58,617 bases of DNA from NCBI RefSeq assembly GCF_024211255.1, contig NZ_JAMLDY010000022.1, positions 1 to 58,617 of the forward strand. The letters are read 5' to 3'. A program made the translations under genes and the position numbers. This DNA is from Sphingomonas liriopis. GTDB lineage: Bacteria > Pseudomonadota > Alphaproteobacteria > Sphingomonadales > Sphingomonadaceae. Below, in pieces: positions 33,379 through 41,338 of the stretch. Position 1 is the stretch's first letter. Each line of letters opens with the position of its first letter. Under the pieces are notes generated by a model. The model made no database searches. It saw only the letters and a program-made list of their open reading frames with translations, and was not told the DNA's origin.

Positions 33379-34890
33379 GTGATCGCGACCATCCGCAACC
33401 ATTTCGTCGTTTCCGAAGGCCGCTTCGGCCGGGTGCTGGTGTCGTTCATGGCGCTGGGCTTCCTCGCGCTCGTCGCCGCCGGGATCGCCGCGGGCTGGGC
33501 GACGGGGCGCAACGAGGCGCATACCCGCTCGGTCAACCACACCTACGAGGTCGAGCTGGCGATCGGCACCGCACGCCGGCTGATCGAACAGGGCGAGGCG
33601 TCGCGGCGCGGCTATCTGCTGACCGGCAACCGCGAATATCGCGATGCCTATGACCGCTGGACGGTGGCGCTGCCCGATGCGCTGCACAGGATGCAACTGC
33701 TGACCCGCGACAATCCGCGGCAGGTCGATACGCTGATCCAGCTTCACCGCGACATCGCCGCCTTGCTCGCGCAGCGGACGCGGACGATCGCCATGGTCGA
33801 TGCCGGGCAGGACGATGCCGCCGTCGCGTCCTTCCGCGGCGAAACCAGCGTCCGGCGCATGATGGGCATTCGCAGCGCATTCGACCGGATGGCGACGGAG
33901 GAACGTCGCCTGCTCGCCCGGCGTGACGAGGCGCAACGCGCGAGCGTCCGCGCCTTCTACGCGATCCTCGCGCTCGCCGCGGTGCTGCTGATCCTCGTCG
34001 CGATCGCCTCGCTGTTGACCGTCATGCGCTACACCCGCGACCTCGCCGCCTCGCGCGACGACCTGCGCGACTTCAACGACCGGCTCGAGGAAACGGTGCA
34101 CGAGCGTACCGCCGACCTCAGCCGCGCCAACGAGGAGATCCAGCGCTTCGCCTATATCGTCAGCCACGATCTGCGCTCGCCGTTGGTCAACGTGATGGGC
34201 TTCACCGCCGAACTCGCCGCCGCGACGGCGCCGCTCGGCGAACTGCTCGACCGGGCGGAGGCGCAATGCCCGCAGATCGTCGGCGAGGAGGCGCGGCTCG
34301 CGGTGCGCGAGGATCTGCCTGAGGCGATCGGCTTCATCCGCACCTCGACGCAGAAGATGGACCGGCTCATCAACGCCATCCTCAAACTGTCGCGCGAGGG
34401 GCGGCGCGTCATCACCCCCGAACCGATCGACGTCGCCGCGGTGGTCGATACGATCGCGGGGTCGATGCGCCACCTGCTCGACGAGCGCGGCGTGGCGCTG
34501 GACGTCGCGCGGCCCGTCCCCGGCCTCGTCACCGACCGGGTGGCGATCGAACAGATCCTGTCGAACCTGATCGAGAATGCGACCAAATACCTCCAGCCCG
34601 GCCGCCCCGGCGAGATCACCGTATCGGGTGAGGAACGCCGCGACCGCGTGATCGTCGCGGTCGCCGACAACGGCCGCGGCATCGCGGCGGCGGATCACCA
34701 GCGCATCTTCGACCTGTTCCGCCGATCGGGGACGCAGGACCAGCCGGGCGAAGGCATCGGGCTGGCACACGTCCGGGCGCTCGCCTATCGTCTCGGCGGC
34801 ACGATCGACGTCGACAGCGAACTGGGGCGCGGATCGACCTTCCGCCTCAACCTTCCCAAGACCTACGCACAGCAGGACAGCCAGCCATGA
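33379..34890 (+). CDS. CHASE3-domain sensor histidine kinase
   Basis: Membrane sensor kinase of 503 residues. The first transmembrane helix is about 20-40. A CHASE3-type periplasmic helical sensor (about 45-185: IEQGEASRRGYLLTGNREYR) is followed by the second helix (IL-rich, about 193-215). A coiled linker leads to a HisKA domain with phospho-acceptor H263 (AYIVSHDLRSPLVNVMGF). The ATPase domain has LSNLIENATKYL (N box), VADNGRGI (G1) and EGIGLAHVRALAYRLGG (G2). The start is GTG. Its type and the Rcp1-like regulator downstream resemble phytochrome-style kinase operons, but no chromophore domain is present. Confidence 0.92.
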   Translation: MIATIRNHFVVSEGRFGRVLVSFMALGFLALVAAGIAAGWATGRNEAHTRSVNHTYEVELAIGTARRLIEQGEASRRGYLLTGNREYRDAYDRWTVALPDALHRMQLLTRDNPRQVDTLIQLHRDIAALLAQRTRTIAMVDAGQDDAAVASFRGETSVRRMMGIRSAFDRMATEERRLLARRDEAQRASVRAFYAILALAAVLLILVAIASLLTVMRYTRDLAASRDDLRDFNDRLEETVHERTADLSRANEEIQRFAYIVSHDLRSPLVNVMGFTAELAAATAPLGELLDRAEAQCPQIVGEEARLAVREDLPEAIGFIRTSTQKMDRLINAILKLSREGRRVITPEPIDVAAVVDTIAGSMRHLLDERGVALDVARPVPGLVTDRVAIEQILSNLIENATKYLQPGRPGEITVSGEERRDRVIVAVADNGRGIAAADHQRIFDLFRRSGTQDQPGEGIGLAHVRALAYRLGGTIDVDSELGRGSTFRLNLPKTYAQQDSQP

Positions 34891-35333
34891 ACGCGCATCG
34901 CTCCGTCGGCATCGTCATGATCGAGGATGACGAGGGCCACGCCCGACTGATCGAAAAGAACATCCGCCGCGCCGGCATCATGAACGAAATCCGCCACTTC
35001 ACCGACGGCGGCCAGGCGCTGCACCATCTGTTCGAGGCGGAGGACGGCCCCGCCAAGGGCGGCCCGGCGCTGGTGCTGCTCGACCTCAACCTGCCCGACA
35101 TGAGCGGCACCGACATCCTCGCGCAGATCAAGGCGGAGGACAGCCCGCTGAAGCGCACCCCCGTCGTCGTGCTGACCACCACCGACGACAAGGTCGAGAT
35201 CGAGCGCTGCTACGACCTCGGCTGCAACGTCTACATCACCAAGCCGGTCAATTACGAAAGCTTCGCGCAGGCGATCCGCCAGCTGGGCCTGTTCCTGTCG
35301 GTGATCCAGGTCCCCGAGGTCGAGGAACACTGA
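34887..35333 (+). CDS. stand-alone response regulator (Rcp1-like)
   Basis: A receiver-only protein of 148 residues. The acidic pair is in VMIEDDEGHARLIEKNIRRA, the phospho-acceptor is D66 (LVLLDLNLPDMSG), the Thr run is VVVLTTTDD and the Lys is in VYITKPVNYESF. The EGHARLIEKN helix is typical of Rcp1-type regulators paired with histidine kinases. The ATG overlaps the kinase stop (ATGA). It probably takes phosphate from the upstream kinase and may pass it on to the third protein of the operon. Confidence 0.92.
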   Translation: MNAHRSVGIVMIEDDEGHARLIEKNIRRAGIMNEIRHFTDGGQALHHLFEAEDGPAKGGPALVLLDLNLPDMSGTDILAQIKAEDSPLKRTPVVVLTTTDDKVEIERCYDLGCNVYITKPVNYESFAQAIRQLGLFLSVIQVPEVEEH

Positions 35334-35335
35334 TC

Positions 35336-36376
35336 CTGCCCGATTCCACCCCCAGCGTCCTGTACATCGACGACGACGACGGCATCCGGCGGCTGGCGGC
35401 GCGCGGGCTGGCGCGGCGCGGCTATCGCGTGACCCCGGCCGAGGGCGGGGCGGAGGGCATCGCGCTCGCCGCGGCGGAGCGGTTCGACCTCGTCGCGGTC
35501 GATCATTACATGCCGGGGATGGACGGCCTCGAGACGCTCGAGCGGCTCGCCGCGCTCCCCTCACCGCCGCCGGTGGTCTACGTCACCGGATCGGACGAGG
35601 GCCGGATCGCGGTCGCGGCGCTGAAGGCGGGCGCAGCGGATTACGTCGTGAAGACGGTGGGCGAGGATTTCTTCGACCTGCTCGCCGCCAGTTTCGAACA
35701 GGTGCTGGGCCGCAGCCGGCTGGCGCGCGACAAGGTCGCGGCGGAGGCGGACCTGCGCGCGAGCAACGCGCGGCTGGAGGCATTGCTCGGCGAGGTCAAC
35801 CACCGCGTCGCCAATTCGCTGCAGCTGGTGTCGGCGATGGTCCGGCTGCAGGCAAGCGCGCTCGCCGACCCAGTCGCGCGCGCCGCGCTCGACGACACCC
35901 AGCGGCGGATCGGCGCGATCGCGCAGGTCCATCGCCGGCTCTATTCGGCGAACGACGTCGAGAGCGTCGACATGCGCGATTATCTGGGCTCGCTCGTCGC
36001 CGAACTGGCCGAGACGCTGTCGAACGACGCCGCGCCGCACGTCCTGCGCGTCGTCGCCGACCCGATCCGCCTCGCCACCGACAAGGCGGTGTCGCTCGGC
36101 GTGATCGTCACCGAACTGGTCACCAATGCGTGCAAATACGCCTATCCCGCCGGCACCGGCGGCGAGATTCGGGTATTGCTGGCGGCGGACGGTACCGGCC
36201 GCTTCCTGCTCGCGGTCGAGGACGACGGCTGCGGCATGCCCGCCGACCCCGCCCCCCGCGGCACCGGCCTCGGCACCAAACTGATCCGCGCGATGGCGCA
36301 CAGCCTGCAGACGAGCGTGGCGTACGAGCCTTGCGTGCACGGCGTCCGCGCGACGTTGCGCGCGGGGGTGGTGTAG
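35336..36376 (+). CDS. receiver-HisKA_2 hybrid sensor kinase with non-canonical start
   Basis: A soluble two-domain protein of about 346 residues. It has a receiver (about 7-125: VLYIDDDDG acidic pocket; D56 in VAVDHYMPGMDGLETL; VVYVTGSDE; ADYVVKTVG) and then a HisKA_2 kinase with acceptor H156 in LGEVNHRVANSLQLVSAM. The ATPase domain has VTELVTNACKYAYPAG and VEDDGCGMP. The full receiver lies upstream of the first ATG/GTG/TTG (GTG 35429). In-frame candidates are CTG 35330 (overlapping the previous TGA), ATC 35333 and CTG 35336; a GAGGA site is at 35322-35326. I list CTG 35336, but the exact start is unsettled. Confidence 0.8.
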   Translation: MPDSTPSVLYIDDDDGIRRLAARGLARRGYRVTPAEGGAEGIALAAAERFDLVAVDHYMPGMDGLETLERLAALPSPPPVVYVTGSDEGRIAVAALKAGAADYVVKTVGEDFFDLLAASFEQVLGRSRLARDKVAAEADLRASNARLEALLGEVNHRVANSLQLVSAMVRLQASALADPVARAALDDTQRRIGAIAQVHRRLYSANDVESVDMRDYLGSLVAELAETLSNDAAPHVLRVVADPIRLATDKAVSLGVIVTELVTNACKYAYPAGTGGEIRVLLAADGTGRFLLAVEDDGCGMPADPAPRGTGLGTKLIRAMAHSLQTSVAYEPCVHGVRATLRAGVV

Positions 36377-36426
36377 GCGCCCACCCGATCCCCGGCGTAC
36401 ACGAACTGGAACCCAGCATATTCACC

Positions 36427-36510
36427 GTCACCCCAGCGTTGGGTGGGGTCTCGTGGTGGAGTTCCCGCCGCCCTCCCCAACGGAAAGACCCCAGCGTTCG
36501 CTGGGGTGAC
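36427..36510. repeat. inverted repeat GTCACCCCAGCG
   Basis: Arms GTCACCCCAGCGTTGGGTGG and CCAGCGTTCGCTGGGGTGAC flank about 45 bases. It is related to, but distinct from, the CACCCCGG family (CAGCG in place of CGGAC). It follows the kinase operon in a 271-base gap that otherwise shows no gene. Confidence 0.8.
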
Positions 36511-36586
36511 GGATTGGCATTGCGGATTAGGGCGAAGGCTCGCGTCGGCCTACTCCGGCATCCTGAGCGCCCCACACCACCCCCAC

Positions 36587-36613
36587 CCGTTCGTGCTGAG
36601 CCTGTCGAAGCAC
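36587..36613. repeat. single arm of the CCGTTCGTGCTGAGCC family
   Basis: Identical over its length to the left arm of the element at 8305-8372, but without a partner arm. It lies 35 bases beyond the 3' end of the DUF1440 gene. Confidence 0.8.
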
Positions 36614-36647
36614 AGGTGAGACTCCCACCCTTCGGCGCAACCCCGGC

Positions 36648-37130
36648 TCACCCCAATGCCTCAACCACGACCCGCCGCGTACCCTCCAGCGCCGCGCCGA
36701 ACACCGCATGGCTCGCCAGCCCATAGGCATGCGTCGACGGCGGCGTATCGGTCGGCGCCGCGCCCCAGCCGAACGCCGGCACCGCAACATCGTCGAGCAC
36801 GGTCGATACGCCGATCCCGAAGGCGGTGCCGAATCCGGCGGTCGTCTCCGGCCACGCCCGCGCCGCCAGCGCGTAGCCGACGCCCAGCGCCGCGCCGGTC
36901 GCGTAATGGACCAGCGTACCCGCGCTCTCGCGATGCTTCTGGGTGACCGGTTCGCCGGTGACCAACTCCTTGGCGCTGTCGGCGGCCTTCACCGTCGCGG
37001 GATCGTCGTCGCCACCGTCCTGCGCAAAGGCGGACGCGGCGGCGCGCTGGAACAGGTCCATCGCCAGGCTGGCGACGAGCCCGCCGGCAAGGCCGGCGAC
37101 AAGGGTCTTGGCAAGCGAGGGCACAGGCAT
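36648..37130 (-). CDS. DUF1440-type (YagU-like) membrane protein
   Basis: A 160-residue inner-membrane protein. It has an N-terminal helix with small residues (LVAGLAGGLVASLAMDLFQRA), an acidic loop (GGDDDPATVKAADSAKELV), and then two or three further hydrophobic segments (HYATGAALGVGYALAARA; FGTAFGIGVSTVLDDVAVP). The ASHAVFGAALEGTRR end is typical of YagU/DUF1440. E. coli YagU has been linked to acid resistance, but the role here is unknown. An ACGGAGA ribosome-binding site precedes ATG 37130. It lies downstream of the methyltransferase-like gene. Confidence 0.75.
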   Translation of the reverse strand: MPVPSLAKTLVAGLAGGLVASLAMDLFQRAAASAFAQDGGDDDPATVKAADSAKELVTGEPVTQKHRESAGTLVHYATGAALGVGYALAARAWPETTAGFGTAFGIGVSTVLDDVAVPAFGWGAAPTDTPPSTHAYGLASHAVFGAALEGTRRVVVEALG

Positions 37131-37183
37131 TCTCCGTCGGGATCGGCGAAGGTAACGCCCGTGCCCCCACAAGGGTTCGCCGC

Positions 37184-37927
37184 TTACGGCTTGCGGAACT
37201 TGAGCACGAACTGGTCGGTCTTGCCGCGGATCGCGGGATCGAAGACGTTCTTGCCGTGGTCGTCCGCCGGATTGGCGAGGGCCTTGCTCGTGCCGACGTA
37301 GCGGAAGCCGGTCGATTCGATCTGGCGGCGAACGGCGGCGGGGTCGATGCGATGCTTGGTCTCGGTGCCGGTCAGTTCGGTGCCGGGCGCATCGGCATGG
37401 TCGATGACGACATAGGTGCCGCCCTTCTTCAGCAGCTTGAACACCGCCGCGTCGAACGCGCGCAACGCCGGTTCGCCCGCGCCCTTGTTGGCGATGTCGT
37501 GATAGTTCTGCACCGTCCAGAACAGGTCGACCGGCTGCGATGCGGTGGGCAGGTTGGTCGCCTGCACCGCGGCGGTCACGTTGGCGAGGCCGCGCGCCTG
37601 CAAGGCGGGCAACGTCTTTTCGGCATATTTGGCGCCCGCCGCGGGCCAGACCGCGTAGACCTTGCCCTTCGGCCCGACGACGCCGGTGAAGATCCGCGTC
37701 CAATAGCCGGCGCCGGGCAGAAAATCGATGACCGTATCGCCCGGCTTCACGCCCGAAAAGGCGAGCACCGCCGCCGCCTGACGCCGTGCATCGTCCCCGG
37801 CCTGGTCGGCGCGCGCGGGATCGGCGAGCGCGCGGGTGATCGCCGCGCCGGCGGGGGCGATCTTGTCCTGCGCCACCACCCCGGTCGTCATCGCGGCAGC
37901 CGCCATCATCGATAGTGCCAGGCGCAT
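37184..37927 (-). CDS. exported class I SAM-methyltransferase-like protein
   Basis: A 247-residue protein with an N-terminal signal peptide (MRLALSMMAAAAMTTGVVAQ) and a class I methyltransferase fold. Motif I is DTVIDFLPGAGYWTRIF, motif II GKVYAVWPAAG, then DLFWTVQNYHDI and LKKGGTYVVIDHADAPG. It belongs to the COG4798-like group of predicted methyltransferases. SAM is not expected in the periplasm, so either the leader is a cytoplasmic hydrophobic segment or the protein has another activity. The substrate cannot be inferred. Confidence 0.78.
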   Translation of the reverse strand: MRLALSMMAAAAMTTGVVAQDKIAPAGAAITRALADPARADQAGDDARRQAAAVLAFSGVKPGDTVIDFLPGAGYWTRIFTGVVGPKGKVYAVWPAAGAKYAEKTLPALQARGLANVTAAVQATNLPTASQPVDLFWTVQNYHDIANKGAGEPALRAFDAAVFKLLKKGGTYVVIDHADAPGTELTGTETKHRIDPAAVRRQIESTGFRYVGTSKALANPADDHGKNVFDPAIRGKTDQFVLKFRKP

Positions 37928-37980
37928 CCTTCATCTCCCGTCGCTGGTTTGGCAGACATGCCGCATCAGATGGACCCAGC

Positions 37981-38841
37981 ATGACCGATCTTCGTGACAC
38001 GATCCAGACACAGGTGCATCGGCTGGTCGGATTTGGCGACGGCGAGGTCGACCTCGCCCGCCCGCCCGGCGACGACGGCCTGTTCGGCCCCGCCTCCGCG
38101 GCGTGGAAGGTGCATGGCGATTTTACCGCGATGATGGCGGGCGGCGTCGCCGCGCTGCTGCTCCAGATGCTGCATCCCGGCGCGCTCGCCGGCGTGTGGG
38201 ACCATTCCAACTTCCGCGACGACATGCTCGGCCGGCTGCGGCGGACGGCGCAGTTCATCTCCGGTACCACCTATGGCGCGACCGCCACGGCCGAAGCGCT
38301 GATCGACCGCGTGCACCGCATCCACGACCGTGTCGCCGGCACGCTGCCCGACGGCACGCCGTACAGCGCCAACGACCCCGACCTGCTGACCTGGGTCCAT
38401 GTCGCCGAGGTCGCGAGTTTCCTTGCCGCCTATCGCCGCTATCGCGATCCCGGCTATCCGCTCGCCGAACAGGACCGCTACCTCGGCGAATATGCGACCG
38501 TCGCCGAACGGCTGGGCGCGCGCGGCGTGCCGAGGACGGTCGCCGGGGTCGAGGCCTATTTCGCGCGGGTCCGCCCCCGGCTGCGCGCCGACCACCGCAC
38601 CCGCGAGGTCGCGCGCGCGCTGCTCCACCAGCGGCCCGCGAACGCGGCGATGGCGCCGGCACAGAAGCTGTTGATGGAGGGCGGCATCGACCTGTTGCCG
38701 CGCTGGGCGGCGCGGATGCACGGCCTCGACCGGCCGCCGGGCCACGGCGCCGCGGTGCGCGCCGGCATGGCGGGCGTCGGCACCGTGCTGCGCTGGGCGC
38801 TGCGCGATGGCTCGGCGAAGCGCGCGACCGACCAAAGCTGA
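37981..38841 (+). CDS. MpaB-type oxygenase family protein (DUF2236)
   Basis: A 286-residue protein of the DUF2236 family, whose fungal member MpaB and rubber oxygenase-type relatives are haem or metal oxygenases. Family features are the N-terminal GPASAAWKVHGDFTAMMAGG, LLQMLHPGALAGVWDHSNF, the FISGTTYGATATAEALIDRV stretch, and TWVHVAEVASFLAAYRRY with a conserved His. No signal peptide is seen. The natural substrate is unknown. Start ATG 37981 is placed by homology of the N-terminus. It is divergent from the methyltransferase-like gene. Confidence 0.8.
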   Translation: MTDLRDTIQTQVHRLVGFGDGEVDLARPPGDDGLFGPASAAWKVHGDFTAMMAGGVAALLLQMLHPGALAGVWDHSNFRDDMLGRLRRTAQFISGTTYGATATAEALIDRVHRIHDRVAGTLPDGTPYSANDPDLLTWVHVAEVASFLAAYRRYRDPGYPLAEQDRYLGEYATVAERLGARGVPRTVAGVEAYFARVRPRLRADHRTREVARALLHQRPANAAMAPAQKLLMEGGIDLLPRWAARMHGLDRPPGHGAAVRAGMAGVGTVLRWALRDGSAKRATDQS

Positions 38842-38879
38842 CCCCCGTGGTCGAGCCGTTCGAACGGCTCGGATCGTAA

Positions 38880-38971
38880 AGGAAAGAAGAGATTTTCGCG
38901 CGGAGGCGCGGCGAGCGCGACACCTCTGCGTCCTCCGCGCGTCCGCGCGAACATCCTTCTTCTTCGTCCCG
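38880..38971. repeat. inverted repeat with TTCGCGCGGAGGCGCGG core
   Basis: The left arm GAAGAGATTTTCGCGCGGAG and the right arm around CTCCGCGCGTCCGCGCGAAC followed by CTTCTTCTTC are complementary over about 25 bases with mismatches. The ACACCTCTGCGTCC centre recurs near 55708. It lies between the DUF2236 and DUF4173 genes. The rest of this 270-base gap shows nothing clear. Confidence 0.65.
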
Positions 38972-39111
38972 ACGTCGTCACCCGCGTCGTGATGGAAAGG
39001 TGTCTGCACCGGATCTGCACGCAAGGCGCACCGCCTGCGCATCCCCGCCGCCATCGCCGCTCCACCGCCCCACGCCATCTCATCCGGCGACCGACGCAGG
39101 AAGGACATGCG

Positions 39112-39186
39112 ATGACGCCAAGGCCCATTCCCCTCGCCGCCAAGATCGTCGCGACCGCCGCGCTGATCGTCCGGCCGAGGCGGTGA
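39112..39186 (+). CDS. 24-residue leader ORF, probable out-of-frame N-terminus of the DUF4173 protein
   Basis: MTPRPIPLAAKIVATAALIV, then RPRR and stop. It has a strong ribosome-binding site (AGGAAGGA, 39099-39106) and looks like the first membrane helix of the DUF4173 protein, but in another frame. Its TGA overlaps the GTG at 39183 of the main ORF (GTGA). Either it is a coupling leader peptide, or one base has been lost (gene or assembly) and the true protein runs 39112-40613. Confidence 0.6.
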   Translation: MTPRPIPLAAKIVATAALIVRPRR

Positions 39187-40613
39187 TCGAACAGGCCTCG
39201 ATCCTGTTGTCGCTCGCCGCGCTCGGCTGGATCGTGGCGCTGGCGCTGACCCGCCCCGCGGTACGGCGCAGCCGCGGCGGGGCCATCGCGCTGGCGATGG
39301 CGACACTGTACGTCGCGACGCTGGTCGACGATCCCAGCCCGCTCGCCGCGCTGCTGTTCCTGATCGCGATCACGCTCGCCGCCCTGTTGCCGCGGCGGCG
39401 GTTCGACGATGCCGTCGCCTGGGGCCTGCGGCTGGCGTGGCTGGGTGCGACCGCACCGATCCTGCCACTGCGCGACCTCACCCGGGTGGGACAGGCGCGA
39501 CTGCGGCGGAACGTGCCGGGCGTGCGGGTCGCCGCGGTCGTCGCGGCGCTCGTCATGCCGGTCGCCGGCGCCGCGCTGTTCCTCGCGCTGTTCGCGAGCG
39601 CCAATCCGCTGATCGAACGCGCGTTCGCCGGCATCGCCCTGCCCGATGCGACCACCGTCGTATGGCGCGTGGTGCTCGCGGTGGCGGTGCTGCTGCCGGT
39701 GTGGGCGACGCTGCGGCCCAACCCGCGCGTCACCGCCTGGGACGGCCGGATCGCCGGCGTCGCGCTGCCGCAGACCGGCGTCGGCACGCTGATCCTCTCG
39801 CTCGCCACGTTCAACGTGATCTTCGCTGGCCAGAACGCGCTCGACATCGCCTTCCTATGGAGCGGCGCGGCGCTGCCCGATGGCGTGACGATGGCGGAAT
39901 ACGCGCATCGCGGCGCCTATGCGCTGATCGTCACCGCGCTGCTCGCCGGCGTGTTCGTGCTCGCCACGCTGCGGCCGGGAAGCGCGGGCGCGGCCAGCCC
40001 GGTCGTGCGCCGGCTGGTGACGGCGTGGATCGTCCAGAACCTGCTGCTCGTCGCGTCGAGCGGCCTGCGCACGCTCGATTACGTCGATGCCTATGGGATG
40101 ACCGTGCTGCGCCTCGCCGCACTCGTCTGGATGGCGCTGGTCGCGACCGGGCTGGCGCTGATCCTGTGGCGACTGCTGCGCGGCCGGTCGGCGGCGTGGC
40201 TCATCAACGCCAATGCGTTCGCTGCCGCGGTGGTGCTCACCGCCTGCGCGATCGTCGATCTCGGCGCGACCGCGGCCGCGTGGAACGTCCGGGTCGCCCT
40301 CGCGCGCGGCCGCGCGGGGCCACCGCTCGATCTCTGCTATCTCGAACGGATGGGATCGTCGGCGCTCGTTCCGCTCGCCACGCTGGAGCGGCACGCGCAC
40401 GGTGCCGGGCTGCGCGACCGGCTGGGCTATCTGCGCTGGCAGGCGCAATCGCGCGTCGCCGCCGATCAGGCGAGCTGGACCGGCTGGACCTTCCGCAACG
40501 CCCGCCGCCTCGCCACGGTCGAGGCGATGGTCGGCCCGCGCGCCCCGCGCTTACGCGGCCCCGGTCAGCGGCGCGACTGCAATGGCCGGTTGACGGGAGG
40601 GCCGCAACGATGA
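39183..40613 (+). CDS. DUF4153/DUF4173 integral membrane protein
   Basis: A 476-residue protein with about ten to twelve transmembrane helices in the first 380 residues and a soluble C-terminal part. Family-type stretches are FDDAVAWGLRLAWLGATAPI, LSLATFNVIFAGQNALDIAF, VTMAEYAHRGAYALIVTALL and LRTLDYVDAYGMTVLRLAA. Related DUF4173 proteins often sit beside two-component systems; here the response regulator ATG overlaps its stop. Function is unknown, but a partner or target of the kinase is plausible. As read it begins at GTG 39183 and lacks the family's first helix, which lies in the overlapping leader ORF. Confidence 0.75.
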   Translation: MIEQASILLSLAALGWIVALALTRPAVRRSRGGAIALAMATLYVATLVDDPSPLAALLFLIAITLAALLPRRRFDDAVAWGLRLAWLGATAPILPLRDLTRVGQARLRRNVPGVRVAAVVAALVMPVAGAALFLALFASANPLIERAFAGIALPDATTVVWRVVLAVAVLLPVWATLRPNPRVTAWDGRIAGVALPQTGVGTLILSLATFNVIFAGQNALDIAFLWSGAALPDGVTMAEYAHRGAYALIVTALLAGVFVLATLRPGSAGAASPVVRRLVTAWIVQNLLLVASSGLRTLDYVDAYGMTVLRLAALVWMALVATGLALILWRLLRGRSAAWLINANAFAAAVVLTACAIVDLGATAAAWNVRVALARGRAGPPLDLCYLERMGSSALVPLATLERHAHGAGLRDRLGYLRWQAQSRVAADQASWTGWTFRNARRLATVEAMVGPRAPRLRGPGQRRDCNGRLTGGPQR

Positions 40614-41338
40614 TCCTGTGCCCGATGCCCCGCACCGTTTTGATCGTCGACGACGATCCCCATATCCGCCAGCTGCTCGTCTTCGCGCTCGACAAGGCGG
40701 GGCTCGCCACGCTCGAGGCCGCCGATGGCGAGGCGGGGCTGGCGATGGCGGAGGCGCACGGTCCCAGTCTGGTGGTGCTCGACATCAACATGCCGCGGAT
40801 GGATGGGCTGGAGGTGTGCCGCCGCCTGCGCGGCGCCAAGGGATCGGGCGGCGGCGACACGCCGATCCTGTTCCTGTCGAGCCGCGACGACGAGATCGAC
40901 CGCGTGCTCGGCATCGAGCTCGGCGCCGACGATTACGTCGTCAAACCCTTCTCCCCGCGTGAGGTCGTCGCGCGGGTGATGGCGATCCTGCGCCGCACCA
41001 CCGCGCGGCCGCCGGCGGTGGAGGACGGGCGGGGGCTCGAACACGGCCGGCTGCGGCTCGACCTCGACGGCTGGCGGGCGCTGTGGGACGGGCGGGAGGT
41101 GACGCTGACCGTCACCGAATTTTCGATGCTGCGCCTGCTCGCCTCGATGCCCGCAAAGGTGTTCAGCCGCGACGCGATCATCGACCGGCTGCACGGCCCC
41201 GGCTTCGCGATCACCGACCGCACGATCGACAGCCATATCCGCAACCTGCGTCACAAATTTGCAGGCGTGGGCGCCGCCGACCTGATCGAGACGCGCGCCG
41301 GTGTCGGCTATCGGCTGGGGGCGTGTACGGGCGCGTGA
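40610..41338 (+). CDS. OmpR-family response regulator
   Basis: Transcription factor of 242 residues. The receiver (about 8-125) has the acidic pocket LIVDDDPHIR, D58 in VVLDINMPRMDGLEV, the FLSSRDDE switch region and the Lys of DYVVKPFSP. The C-terminal winged helix (about 145-240) has the EFSMLRLLASMPAKVFSRD turn and the recognition helix ITDRTIDSHIRNLRHKF. ATG 40610 overlaps the DUF4173 stop; a second ATG at 40625 is also possible. It is coupled to the downstream kinase by a GTGA overlap. Confidence 0.93.
   Translation: MILCPMPRTVLIVDDDPHIRQLLVFALDKAGLATLEAADGEAGLAMAEAHGPSLVVLDINMPRMDGLEVCRRLRGAKGSGGGDTPILFLSSRDDEIDRVLGIELGADDYVVKPFSPREVVARVMAILRRTTARPPAVEDGRGLEHGRLRLDLDGWRALWDGREVTLTVTEFSMLRLLASMPAKVFSRDAIIDRLHGPGFAITDRTIDSHIRNLRHKFAGVGAADLIETRAGVGYRLGACTGA

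Noticed and set aside
32563..34770. 735-codon open frame antisense to the exonuclease and CHASE3 kinase
   Set aside because: Composition is typical of an antisense shadow and no domain is recognisable; both sense genes have clear catalytic motifs.
35429..36376. GTG 35429 as the true start of the receiver-kinase
   Set aside because: It would remove the first strand and acidic pocket of the receiver, which are intact in frame upstream.
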